Assembly (NCBI GenBank): GCA_009801015.1
Contig: VHZZ01004021.1
Coordinates: 1-33,308 of the forward strand
Length of the DNA: 33,308 bases
Origin: Silene noctiflora
Taxonomy: Eukaryota; Streptophyta; Magnoliopsida; Caryophyllales; Caryophyllaceae
Reading direction: 5' to 3'
Below, one piece after another: positions 11,215 to 22,424 of this stretch. Within the stretch, counting starts at the first letter, position 1. Every line of letters begins with the position of its first letter. The notes beneath the pieces were generated by a model. It saw only the letters and a list, made by a program, of their open reading frames with translations, was not told the DNA's origin and searched no databases. Both the position numbers and the translations under genes were made by a program.

Positions 11215-11535
11215 AACCCCAATGTGAGTAATTGACTATATCCTTCACCACAATCACATAACCAAAGGGCAAGGGTCCTATAAGAAAAGGGATAGATGAG
11301 GAAGTGAGTGATGATAAAGAGGATTTGTAATGTATTTGGTGCAAGTAAGGTGCTTGGTGTAAGATCACATGGAAGGCATCATATATAAGGTGGGATAGCA
11401 CATGGATCCCTTTTGTTCATGCACACTTCTTGCACAAATGCACCTACTCCTTTTCTTTGCATCTTCTCGACTGCCTCCCCCTCAAACAATGCCCTTTCGA
11501 ATATGCCACTATATTACTACCTCATTTCCCAAGTC
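11215..11535. repeat. Long imperfect fold-back with central TATATAA
   Basis: The left arm (about 11225-11363) pairs with the complement of the right arm (about 11415-11535). Shared blocks, read on the plus strand of the left arm, include AAAGGGCA, GAGG.AGT.GAG, GATG..AAAG, ATTTG.TGCAAG and GTGC. The spacer of about 50 bases holds TATATAAGG (about 11381). The mismatches and bulges are spread along the arms as in a plant primary-microRNA stem, but I recognise no conserved microRNA. Two overlapping short frames start at 11402 and 11430; both are Leu/Pro/Ser-rich and unconvincing. A decayed inverted-repeat transposon is the main alternative. Confidence 0.5.
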
Positions 11536-13080
11536 TCCTACATCTCATTTTCTATTTTTTTGTCTTCAAGATACTATACCAAATAATAAATGAAAATATA
11601 AACATAATTAATTTACTATAAAGATAACATTATATCAAACCTAGGAAAATGTAAGAATCTTAAGATTTCTGATAATTAGATACGAGTATGTAGATACTGC
11701 TTTATCTATCTCAATCAATTCTTATNNNNNNNNNNNNNNNNNNNNNNNNNNNNNNNNNNNNNNNNNNNNNNNNNNNNNNNNNNNNNNNNNNNNNNNNNNN
11801 NNNNNNNNNNNNNNNNTCATAGAAACGAATAAACAATTTTGATATTCGTAATCAACTCATTAAGGTAAATCAAACAAGATCCGCATAACTATATTTTATG
11901 TTATATTTTAAATTATTTTAAAGATAATGTTCACTTATATATGAATAATGCTCAAAAATAAATGATAACAATTGACTAAGATGGAGTACATGTCTATGCA
12001 AAATTACAAAATTTGCCACCTACTAGCAACATTTCTACGCGACTAATAAGTAATAACCCTAAACATGGCAATTTGATTTAAATGCGTTAATTTAACCTTC
12101 TCCTAGTTTTCAACATTTTTTTTTTTTTTAATTTCTGATTCATCCATACATGGAATTGCATTTATCATAGCATGCATCTAAATCAGGCCGGTAGGAACGA
12201 GCTCCAACCATAATAAAAGCCCTAAAATTAGCGCAAGTCAAACTCAAGCATTTTTAAATAACCAAATCGAGATAAATACTTTCGAGTATGTTATAAATAA
12301 ATTAATTTGCGGGATTCTATAGTAAAAACGAGTATTTCAATGTTTTTTTATCTAATACAAAAATGATAGTCCGTATTGTTTACGGACACTATTTACAAGT
12401 GAAACGAGACCCTATTATTGGAGGTTCATTTTGATAAATTATATTGTACTTTGTGGTGTCTTGTGTTTAGTGTTTACGTTAGTTTACCACACTATTATTT
12501 ACATTTATCAACTTTACCTTTTTTTACTTTTTAAAAAAATATATAAGTGGAGTTTAAAGAGGAGCATAAGATCTACTTTCTGATAGAAAGTGGTGATTAT
12601 ATATATATATTTATATATGCGGCTAATACATTTCAATGCCACATAAGGATAACAAAAAGCTCAACAAATTATTTATAGCCGCCTTGTACAAAAGTTGAAA
12701 TAAAACGAGTTTTTAATAGTTTTTGTGTAGTTCTTCTGTTTTTCATTTAAAATGGTTATTCTTTTGTAGATACGTTATAAACAAGATAATTGTAATTTGT
12801 TTGTAGATAATAACGATAATGAAAAGTTGATATTGATACGAAATCATTAATTAATGCTCATCTTATCGCAGTGCAAAATTCTAATTTAAAATCTATGTGA
12901 ATATTAGTTACTCCGTACTCTTTATTTGACATTCAAAAGATCAAAGTTTAAGAGATATGATCATAATTAAGTTAAAATGTAAAAAAAAAAAAGGACAATT
13001 ACAAATAATACTAAAATATTTACACCTATTATAAAAAAAAATTATATATTTTTCCAATGTATTGGAGTGATTTATAAGCG
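11536..13080. other. Intergenic DNA with assembly gap
   Basis: No gene is visible. Positions 11726-11816 are a run of 91 N. A small palindrome GTCCGTATTGTTTACGGAC lies near 12370, and ACTCCGTACTC near 12912 looks like a Stowaway-end remnant. Confidence 0.5.
11726..11816. other. Assembly gap (91 N)
   Basis: A continuous run of unknown bases within repeat-rich intergenic DNA; its true length is unknown. Confidence 0.99.
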
Positions 13081-13483
13081 GTGTTTGGTAAACCGTGGAT
13101 TGCAAAAAATGTAGCATATTTGGGGCTTTTAGCATATTTGACCAATTAATGGAGTATGTTATTTGAGGGGTTTGGTATACAACATATTAAAATAATAGAT
13201 TAGAAAAAAAAAAAAAAAACAAATTCACCTTTTTACACTTTGGTTGAAAATATTAAACTTTACCTTCATTCTACAATTAATAATTTGTTCATGTCCTTCT
13301 ATGTCATTTTACAAAGGTGATAGAGAATCTATTAATCTAAATCTGTTAATTACCAAACACATTTTACAAAATCCGCTAATCTAATATGCTACTCACATTA
13401 AACCCGTCGACAAATTTCGCTAATTAAAATATGCTTTCATCACAATCTATTTGTATCAATATTAATTCGATGTTTACCAAATA
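13081..13483. mobile_element. hAT-like MITE, tentative
   Basis: GTGTTTGGTAAAC at the left and GTTTACCAAAT at the right are inverted copies. The interior has further inverted blocks (AGCATATTTG, and ATATGCTACTC/ATATGCTTTCATC). GTGTTTGGTAAA is a common end of plant hAT-type MITEs. I found no 8-bp target duplication. Confidence 0.35.
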
Positions 13484-13521
13484 TAAACCTAAGAAAAAGT
13501 AACCTAAGTTAAAAGTTACAA

Positions 13522-13720
13522 CAAAGTGTCTTTCTTGTTCACGGACACTATCCGTCACAAGTTGAAGACGGATAGTGCCCCTCTCACAATAAGACAAATG
13601 GGAGGGCAAGTGGGGGAGAAATGGACCACCCCATAGATAGTGTCACTTGCATATTGTGAGTGGGGAACTGTCTGTTTTCAACTTGTGACGAATAATACCC
13701 ATCTTTAATAAGAATTTGTG
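13522..13720. mobile_element. Mutator-type MITE, 199 bp, perfect 9-bp target duplication
   Basis: AAGTTACAA flanks the element exactly at 13513-13521 and 13721-13729. The ends are imperfect inverted repeats of ~75 bp sharing CGTCACAAGTTGAA (left) and TTCAACTTGTGACG (right). The left terminus CAAAGTGTCTTTCTTGT is nearly the same as that of the element at 19483, and the right terminus AGAATTTGTG matches that of the element at 29650. No coding capacity. Confidence 0.8.
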
Positions 13721-13973
13721 AAGTTACAATCAAGTCATCAAAGATTTTTCCTTAGAGAAACTTCCAAAATATATGATAGAGATGAGAGAGCAAAAGTAGT
13801 AAGACCATTCACTATTTGATATATGTACATTATTTAAGAATTGTGAGGATCTAATTGATTACACCATCTAACCATAGGCGTATACGTCTAGTGGTAGTTA
13901 TGAATTGTTCCAATCACATGTGCTTCACCTCTTAATTTGGTACAATAGTACTTTACACGATTTTTGGTTAGTA

Positions 13974-14176
13974 CTCCCTTGATTTCGGTCAATTATTATT
14001 CTTTGATTTTGATACAAAGAACATAAAGAAAAAGGGCCAATAATAAAATAACAAGTTGATCAAATTGAGGGTGAAAGATAAAACTACTTATCAGATGCAT
14101 TCCTAAAATAAAACGAACGACAATTGACTGAGACACTCTAAAATAGAATAGGACAGCAAATGACTAGAAAAAAGGG
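13974..14176. mobile_element. Stowaway-like MITE
   Basis: A block flanked by TA. The left end CTCCCTTGATTTCGGTCAAT and the complement of the right end (CCCTTTTTTCTAGTCATTTG) follow the CTCCCTCCGT..CAATT pattern of Stowaway elements (Tc1/mariner superfamily). Divergence between the ends suggests an old insertion. Confidence 0.6.
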
Positions 14177-14227
14177 TATTATATACTAATGCCGTCTTGA
14201 TGGATGTATAATACTAACCGCAACCTA

Positions 14228-14881
14228 TAATAGACTACTTAATTCATAAAACAAAGTGTCTTAGTCAAAGCTACATATAACAAACACCTTTTAATTTTGC
14301 TTACATTGAATGTAATGAAAAAATTCGAATGATGTGTCACGAGTAAGCGTGTTGAGTTTTAAAATCGATTGTTAAAACAGGTTTTACAATTGAAAATAAA
14401 TAAGTTCGTTTATGGGGTTCACTTTCGATAAATAGTATTTTGTAGGTTTTCGTATATTTGATCCTGCTTTGATTTAGAAGATTTAAAAAAGACAATTATG
14501 TATATATTCGCGTGATGGGTCATCTTTGTCGATAACCACCATAATAGACTACTTAATTCATACAAACAAGGTGTCTTAGTCAAACCTACATATTGTTGAG
14601 TAGGGGAAAATGACTAATTTGCCTAATTGTAACAAACATCTTTTGATTTAACATACATTAAATGTAATGAAAAAATTCGAATGACGTGTCATGTAGGCAT
14701 GTATTGAGCTTAAAAACGACTGATAGAACAACTTTCACAATTAAAAATAAAACAACTCTTATCTTATGATGTTTACTTTGACAAACGATATTTTGTAATT
14801 TTTTCCATATTTAACCTTACTTTAATTTAGAAGAGATAATTATACACGCTCGCATGACGGGTCATTTTTGTACATAAGCAA
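14228..14881 (+). repeat. Adjacent ~314-bp segmental duplication
   Basis: Copy A begins at 14228 and copy B at 14542, both with TAATAGACTACTTAATTCAT. They share further blocks such as AATGTAATGAAAAAATTCGA, ACGTGTCA/ATGTGTCA and GGGTCAT.TTTGT through 14532 and 14874 respectively. Copy B carries an extra ~36 bp near 14590-14625. Substitutions throughout show the duplication is not recent. It does not contain a gene. Confidence 0.85.
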
Positions 14882-17068
14882 TACCAAAATGGACCCCTAA
14901 AATATATGATTAAGATAGAAAACGATCAAAGTTGTCCTATTTAGTGGATCATCAATTCATCATAATGGGATGTATAGGCTAACATGGTGGATCATGGTTG
15001 GCCAATTGGAGATTTAATTGCTAATGCTCATAATCTGATTGCATGAAGCCAGCCGGTGAGCTATTGTTCAAAGTTAGGGGTAAAAAAGTAAACGAATAAA
15101 TTTAGGGGTGAAAAAATAAAAGAAAATTTTTAGGAATACAAATAATGTAATAAAGTAAATTTCGGTGAAAAAATCATAGAATTTATTTAAAATTTTGGAT
15201 TTCTATATTACTTAGTAGATACCCTTTTACTTGAATGTTATTTGTGAAATGTGGAGGCTGGTAGGATTTGAACTCGGACCTTATCATAATGAGGTTTTAA
15301 AACTTATTGAAACCATTTCAACAAAAAATTTAAACTGATAATTGAGAGTTAAGAATTAATCACCGACTCTAAACAGATACCGATAGTCCCAATTATAAAA
15401 GACTATATATACTATATATAGGCGTCTATAAAAACCGATGCTTAAAGGTAGTTTAGCACGGATGTGATTAGGTGTTATTCGACTAGTAGCCGTAGAAGGT
15501 GGAATTGATAAAAGACGTACGTAGGAAATACAGATGGAAGGAGTAAAATTGAACAAATCTAATCTAGTGAAAGAGACATAAGAAAGACAATATAATAAGG
15601 TCCCATGCATGCTTTGGTAGTCAATTGTTTGATACCTTTGATATTATTAGCACAAACATTAATTTGCTTTAGTACGTTGTATGTCTTTGTTAATTGTCTT
15701 ATTTTTGTACGAGTTTTATTTGACATTATATTCATGTGAATACACATGTGATACCTAAAGTATTTGGTCATGTTAGTTCTATATCAGCTCACAAGTTTCA
15801 AAGCTCGCAAGTTTCTCTTTCGAGTCTATTAATTATATTTAGATGAACTAATAAAGTAATTTCATATGTTATTGTCGTAGTTAAGTCTTACAAATTTGGT
15901 AATTAAGATTAAACGTTATACCAAACTCATGATACTGTTTTGTTTTTCGACTCTATGAATGTTAGCGCAGAGGGGTGAATTTCGCAAGCATGGGTACTAT
16001 AAGGAAACCCAAAAATGAACTTTAGGGTTTTCTTTCGTTGACTGTATTTTGAGTTTGTGTTAGACAGGTTATTCCTTCAAATTAAAAGTCTGTAACCTTT
16101 TAACTCAATACCGCTAATTTTATAAATTAAGAATAATGCTTTTCGGTATACAATAACTTATCTTTGAAATTATTGAAACTATGCTATTGGTGTATGACCC
16201 ACATTAGATTAAATTGCACCACCTACAAACATCAACATGCAAAAAAACTGAATTGATTCCATGAAATAGTTCATCATGCTATTAATGTGGAGCATTATAT
16301 TTTTGTGTGTGATCCCACCACGATGAAAAACGGAGTACTAACAATTATGCAATATTATTCATACGATTACATGGACTATGTACTATATGTGAATCATACA
16401 ATATTATCATATAGACAGATATATTCATCTCAAAATTAAAACGAATCATATAACATTTCATCTACCTGAATGCTACAAACTTTATACTAGTTCCTCGGTC
16501 TTCTGTTTTTGTCTCATTTATTTATACTATTTAATCGAATTTAAGTTTTAGACGGATATGTGGAGTCTTAAACAAGAATTAAAGAATCGATTAAAGTAGA
16601 CGTGACCTACATACAAAGTTAATTAATTTGATGTGGTACAACAAAGCAAACAATTGAGTAGTACGTACCCTACAATGTGCGTAAAATCTTTGAATAAAGT
16701 AGAATAGCTAGTTGTTGCTATTAAGAGCACATCAAATAGCAAATCTGAATGCCAAACAAGGAAAAAGAGGAAAAGAAGATCCAAAAACATAGAAAGGCAA
16801 AACGACAGGCCTAATTTATGTTAGTAATCCTATCATACATGGTATATCAACTATATACTTTATATTATAGTCAATAGTTGAGATAGTGTCTCTTAGAATA
16901 ATTGGTACCATGGCTTTAAAAAGAGGTAATTATTATGTTACCTCATTCAATAAACAATTTTATCCCTTTTAACCGCCCAACCTCTTAGCAATGGAGAATT
17001 ATTAGCTTTGATGGCCTACATTTGGCATATCACATCTTTATCAGGTTACTCCTACTTGTTCAAGCCGC
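14882..17068. other. AT-rich intergenic DNA, no gene seen
   Basis: A tRNA-B-box-like sequence is present on the minus strand near 15258-15270 (GAGTTCAAATCC), probably part of a SINE remnant. A Stowaway-type scrap starts near 16490. No coding region is supported. Confidence 0.45.
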
Positions 17069-17183
17069 TTCAAGTGTCGGATATGACATGGTGTTGAAAT
17101 GGTGTTGAAGTGTTTAAGAGGGTTATATTTTGTGCCATGTTTTCAAATTTGGTTTGAAATGAAGTTTTCAAGTGTCGGATATG
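17069..17183 (+). repeat. 17-bp direct repeat, 98-bp spacing
   Basis: TTCAAGTGTCGGATATG is found exactly at 17069-17085 and 17167-17183, within a short unassigned repeat block. Confidence 0.75.
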
Positions 17184-17269
17184 CGAGACATAACCAAAGT
17201 GATGAATGAGTGTATTATCCAGAGTAAAACATAACAACGTTATGCTTATGTTTTTTTGGACTTAAAGTC

Positions 17270-18000
17270 ACTCCCTTTAAGTTCGGTTCTTATAAATTAA
17301 GTCTACTTAGTTCAACTTCTATAAGTTCAATTCATTCCTATGAGTTTAGCTCATAAAAGTTTAGTTTAATTCATATACCTTTTCTATAAATTCAGCTCTT
17401 ATGAGTTCAATTCAACTCATAAAAAGTTAAACTCATATAAGTTAAGTTCAGTTCAGTAAAATTAACTCCAAAAATGTAGGGCCATATACCCCTTAATCAA
17501 TGAGATACACAAATTATATTTTTCTAGCATTTACGACTATTAATGTATATACTCGTATATGTTTACCAATTCATTAAAACTGTTTTAAGGTCTTTCACAC
17601 CCCCTTTTTATTTATTTTCTCTTATTTAAGTCAGTTATAATTATCATCTTAATCTAGAATAGTCTTAACTCTTAACTACAAGTATGTATGTATTAAAGTT
17701 TCATAAGTCATTTTCAATATAGTGGAGCATCTAAATTATAAAGGAGACAAATCTACTTAGAAAGGAGAAGGGAATTTCAATATTTTCTCTGAATTTACAA
17801 TCAAAATAATACATACTTATCATCATAGTAGATTAAGGTATCGTTTTTTTAGGCTGAATGGAGCTGAATTGAGTCGATCTGAATTGAATGAAACTAAATT
17901 AAATTGAAGTTAGCCTATATAAATATATCTGAATTAAGCTGAGTTAAACTGAAGTGAGCTAAATAACAGCTGAAATTAAACCGAAAAGAATAGAACCTAA
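17270..18000. repeat. Two blocks of degenerate AGTTCA/TGAACT-type short repeats
   Basis: From about 17270 to 17475 the motif ATAAGTTCAATTCA recurs in varied form. From about 17845 to 18000 the opposite-strand version (GAATTGAGT, CTGAATTGAA, AGCTGAATTG) recurs. The blocks are therefore in inverted order, as in a MITE family built of short internal repeats. DNA between and around them has no gene. Confidence 0.45.
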
Positions 18001-18773
18001 ATAATGGTAGTTAATTAAGCAAGTGTTAATTATGGTACAAATATCTATAACATGTCATTTTCATATTTTAATAAGGAAGAAGACATCATATATCATTACA
18101 AGCATCTAATTTCCACTAAATATATACTATCAACTATTGATTCATTGACGAATAAGTTTCAACTTCCAAGTAACCAACAATAAAAAAGTGCGTGGTTGCT
18201 GACTGTGTTAATAAAGAAACCTTTTTATAAACTTGTATTTGACGATTGAGATAGTGAGTGAATGAATGAATGAATGAATGGCTTTCTTGCTTTAAGGTAG
18301 GAGTAGAGTATGTACTAGATTATGTATCAAGATAAGGTGGAACTCATTATCATCCTATGATGCAATGCAATTTCTAAAGTATGTTTTTATTTAGGTCACT
18401 TTTCACTTATTATCTCTTTACACTCTTGCATTACCTCATCTTTCACCAACACATACACCATTTTTGTTATTATTGCTCAAGACCCTAGTTCATGGGATTT
18501 TGAAAATGGGTTTTGAGAGCATGTGTAATATGATGTTCAAATTGATGCTATTTACGAAAAACTAAGTTAGTTGTCATCAGCATCAACTTTCATTCATTGA
18601 ATGAATCATAGTGCGAGTGTGTCACCCTTCTTCTTAGTAGTCTTACATGTGACAGACTATTATCAGGGTCAGTGTTTAATCTCCGACAAAACAATAGGAA
18701 GTTGATCATAAATAGAAAGATTATAAATAAAATTTGGAGTGACAATAAATCTTGTAAAAGACAATATTACAAA
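18001..18773. other. AT-rich intergenic DNA with short microsatellite
   Basis: TGAA repeats about five and a half times at 18259-18280. No gene is supported. Confidence 0.5.
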
Positions 18774-19082
18774 CCTCCTCCATTTATGTACCTATTTTAT
18801 TTTTGGGTATCTTGGTCAATTATTTACTTTTCCGCACTTATCTACTCATCATCCAATAATTGCCCCCTCTTTTTTAATCTTTATGCCAAAACCAAATATA
18901 AATAAATGACCGCCACGAATGGAGTATTAGAACAATCTTAAAATTTTATACTTCATCCCTCTCAATTATTTGTTTGTTATACTCCCTCCGAGTCAATTAT
19001 TTAATTTGTTTGTTTTTGAATAAAATCCCTCTTACAAAGAATAAAAATGGCCAACTAATAATTGGAACAAAGGAAATATGTA
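18774..19082. mobile_element. Cluster of Stowaway-like MITE pieces
   Basis: One piece runs about 18774-18924, from CCTCCTCCATTTATG to CGCCACGAATGGAG followed by TA. A second starts at 18982 with CTCCCTCCGAGTCAATTATT after TA and fades out near 19080. The CTCCCTCC terminus with a TA target is typical of Stowaway. The open frames across them are chance frames. Confidence 0.5.
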
Positions 19083-19091
19083 CCGTAAAGA

Positions 19092-19398
19092 ACACAAATT
19101 CTCATTTGTGTCGAGCATATCCGTCGCAAGCTTGCGACGGATTAAGTACTATCCATGTGGGTAGATAAGACAAAAGCGGAATGCCTACTTGCGACGAGTC
19201 AAGTAATATCCATGTGGGTAGATAAGACAAAAGCGAAGTGCCTACTTGCGACGGGTCAAGTACTACTTATGTGGGTAGATAAGACAAAAGCGGAGTGTCT
19301 AGGAAGTAGCACTCTGTTACGTCTTATTTACCCATATAATAATACTTAACCCTCATAAACTTGCGATGGATATGCCCGTTCCGAAGGAAGATTTGCCT
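19092..19398. mobile_element. Mutator-type MITE with internal 57-bp tandem array
   Basis: The left arm (CACAAATTCTCATTTGTG, then GCATATCCGTCGCAAGCTT) is matched in inverted form on the right (AAACTTGCGATGGATATGCC, then GAAGATTTG). Subterminal TTAAGTACTATCCATGTGGG also has its counterpart near 19330. The same terminal CACAAATTCTCATTTGTG is present at the end of the neighbouring element. The possible target duplication (GTAAAGAA / GTAAAAGAA) is imperfect, so the edges are less sure. Confidence 0.6.
19131..19301 (+). repeat. Three tandem 57-bp units
   Basis: Units are 19131-19187, 19188-19244 and 19245-19301, each starting CTTGCGACG and containing GTGGGTAGATAAGACAAAAG at a constant 57-bp step. 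Since 57 is divisible by three, one frame stays open (ATG 19155 to 19349) and repeats a 19-residue unit beginning MWVDKTKAECLLAT. The unit is part of the transposon's subterminal repeat, so the peptide is probably a by-product. Confidence 0.9.
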
Positions 19399-19482
19399 GT
19401 AAAAGAATTGTCTCAAACTAAATGATTAACCAAATGAATGAGACTCTAGAAAAGATTATTTAGGACACCCAATTTGTCTTTA

Positions 19483-19668
19483 CAAAGCGTCTCCCTTGTG
19501 ACGGGTCGGATCCTTGTGACGGATAATGTCACTCACAAAACGAATAGGGGGATAAAGTGGGGGCACCCCATGTGCTTTCCTCTCTCCTCTCATGGGCATT
19601 TTGTGAGACAAAAAGGTATCCGTCACAAGCTTGTGACGGATACCTTCCGTCACAAATGAGAATTTGGC
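19483..19668. mobile_element. Mutator-type MITE, 186 bp, perfect 9-bp target duplication
   Basis: TTGTCTTTA flanks it exactly at 19474-19482 and 19669-19677. The left side contains CTTGTGACGG, ATCCTTGTGACGGATA and CTCACAAAACG. The right side contains the inverted counterparts CATTTTGTGAGA, TATCCGTCACAAG and CCGTCACAAATGAG. Its left terminus CAAAGCGTCTCCCTTGT is nearly identical to that of the element at 13522, so both belong to one family. No coding capacity. Confidence 0.8.
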
Positions 19669-19677
19669 TTGTCTTTA

Positions 19678-22207
19678 TGGTCCATTAACTAATGTCATGT
19701 GCAATTCCCTTGTAAATAAGGTCCTTTGAGACATTAATTGATGGTATGAAATAGTGTTCCACACTAAAAACAAAAGTTGTTTTGAGCCATTGACATTTTG
19801 TAGCGTGCATCGTCAATTCCTATGAATTTTAAACATGTCATGATTATTAGCATAGTTGATAAGCAAGTGTTCGTGTTTTTGGGCTTTAATTTTGTTGCTT
19901 TTTCTAGAAATTGATTGTCATTTTTACTTTTCTCTTTGTTTTTTCAATGACAAGGAAGGGCCTCATTCTTTTGAATTTTGATTACATTCCCATTATAAGT
20001 TGATAGGAAACAAAAATCGACCATCCTAATCCTATTAAGTTTGAATTGAATGATTGATATTAGGTCTTAATGATCATTCGATCAATGATAGAAATTTTAC
20101 TAAAGTTTTCCTGAATAAAGCCGACGTAAGTTTAATACTATGAAATATACTCATCTTGACCAATAATACGATAAGTATGTTTACAATTTGTAATTTATCA
20201 AATTGAAAATGAGAAATAAAATCACCACCCCTAAAGTTGGTTTATTATTACGCACAAGAGCACTTATAATAACTAACTATATTATGATAATTATATAACC
20301 TAAAACATACATGAGGAACTATTCATGTAAATTACTGATAATGTTATATCGTTTGGTTAATTATATAATGCACCATAATGGTGTAAAGTTGTTTAACTAC
20401 TCACTAAATATGTGAGGATTGATGTGTAATATCAATCTCAAAATTCAACCAACTTTCTTTCTAGTTTATGTCAAATGAATAATCATGTGAAATGATACTA
20501 TTTCATTTGTATTTCAAATTTCTAGCTCAAATCAAACCATCACCAAATGTTATAAGTTTGGACTAGTATTGTCATGACTCAGGACCAATATAAATATACG
20601 TTATGTGTGGTAAAACTCGGTGAAAGGTAGCAGAAAACTGGAAAATAAGGCACTTAAAAATTGCAAATTGATCGTGTTAAATAATTTTGACAGCTAGCTA
20701 AAACTATAAATAAAATGACATAAAATGATGTAGAAATTATAAATATGTATATTTAATGTCTAATATTACTCGAAGATTAAGTGGTAGTTGGAATCAATAT
20801 TTCGCTACTTATCGAAGATTAACGCTATAATAAAGTACCTGAATTTTTGTCAAATAAACTACTTTTGTCAAATAAACCATCACTAAAAGTTGCAAATTCG
20901 AACTCGTACCGTTTTGACCTATAGTTAATAGGCCTATATACGTTTTTTTTTTTTTGGATTATTGTAGATAGAAATTAAGGGATCCAAATTTGACCAACCT
21001 CTTATTTTTTTCAAAATAACAAAACGCATGACGAGAAACATGAATATTTTTCAAGACTAAAACTAGAACGCATGAAAAAGGTCATGAGATATTCACCACA
21101 AATATGAATGCATGATTTATTATTGAATTAAATAGTCAAAAATATGTTACGTGATGTTAATCAAGATCAGAGAAGCGCGGGAATTAATATTTTCTAGCCA
21201 TAATAAGATAGAATTAGTCAAAATAAAAATAAAAATTAGTAACATAACTTTTATAATCGAGCATTTATAGTCTGAATTCAATCAAATTCAAGGAGAATAC
21301 ATCAATGTGGTCATCATAATTCAAAATTCGGTTAAGCGATCAATGAGCTACACCGATCCTCGTCGGTTGGAGTACTTGATTACAAAAAGTCTTTTATAAG
21401 ATTATTGTTTCGCTATCAAATGGTCCAAATAATACTCCCTATGATATTAGAATCGTGTTGCTCTTATCACATCGACAAATGACAACCACCGTGATTAAAA
21501 ATTATTGTGAGGTTTAAATTAATATCCATCTTTTTCATGTATAAAACCATTTAAATATATAAAATATTTTACTCGGTAATTTACAAGCATGAGACGAGAT
21601 CTTTTTCTTAGTTTTATTTACCTCTCACGTTAAAATTCGTTTCTACTTTTATGTAATCACCTCCAAAATTATTGCTTTTGGCAAAGAGTAATTCAACCAT
21701 AACCTTCCAAATTGTGTGTAAATTTCTATTCAAATTGAGATTGCTAAGGAATGAATTATTATTCAACGATCCTGTGAAATCTCTGACCCAATAGTTTAGA
21801 CACAAATTTTTTTCCTATTCAGGTACAATTTTCACCTTTACTTGATTATTGCTATTTTTTATTTTTAAAAATCTCGTAAATATATTACTCCTTAATTACC
21901 AATATAATTTCCCAACCGTCGAAGAAAGCAACATAAATCCAAAAGTTGAAAACTTCACAAAAACTGAATGACTTGAATAAAAAAAGGGAAAAACATAAAC
22001 TCAGACAATATCCTAGGGCCATCCATTTCCTTCTATATAAGTTTATTATTATCACATTTACTTTTCCATAATTAAATAAAACACGTAATTCCATTTCCAA
22101 TCTAAACTCAATTATCTAAGCTACACTCCAAATATATTTTTATAAGACGGTTTTACACGCATTTATCGTAAAACGAAATTTTTTATAATTTCCCATACGA
22201 CGACAAG
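19678..22207. other. AT-rich intergenic DNA, no gene seen
   Basis: Two diverged related blocks, around 20535-20600 and 20873-20943 (AAACCATCAC.AAA, then GACC.ATA), suggest an old dispersed repeat. No coding frame carries recognisable domains. The last part is the upstream region of the RING-finger gene. Confidence 0.45.
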
Positions 22208-22424
22208 TATATAACACCCCACACTTCTTCATCCTTTTTCTCTGCTCTCTTCATTCATTGTGTTTGTTTGTTCCTTGAAAACCTCCATTATAAACTAAAC
22301 TTCTCCTTTTCTCTCATCAAAACTGAAAAAAATAAACAAAAATCAAAGAGAAGTTATAATTATTTACGTATTATCGTTTCGAGTTATACAAGAGTTTGTG
22401 TAAAACGGGTTTTTTTTTTAACGT
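22208..22424 (+). promoter_or_regulatory. TATA box and 5' leader of the RING-finger gene
   Basis: TATATAA at 22208-22214 is followed about 30 bases on by a CT-rich stretch (TCTCTGCTCTCTTCATTC, 22240-22257), a plausible transcription start. No ATG occurs between there and 22425, so the annotated start codon is the first AUG of the predicted message. Transcription start is inferred. Confidence 0.6.

Noticed and set aside
11415..11445. Possible conserved microRNA (miR530-like) in the fold-back
   Set aside because: Only the first eight bases (TGCATTTG) match on the minus strand; the rest and the partner arm do not fit.
11402..11621. Two short overlapping frames just after a TATATAA, as a possible small secreted peptide gene
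   Set aside because: The first ATG is only about 20 bases after the TATA, the composition is low-complexity Leu/Pro/Ser, and the stretch is one arm of an inverted repeat.
19131..19301. CRISPR-like regularly spaced repeats
   Set aside because: The 57-bp units are contiguous with no unique spacers, number only three, and lie in a plant transposon arm.
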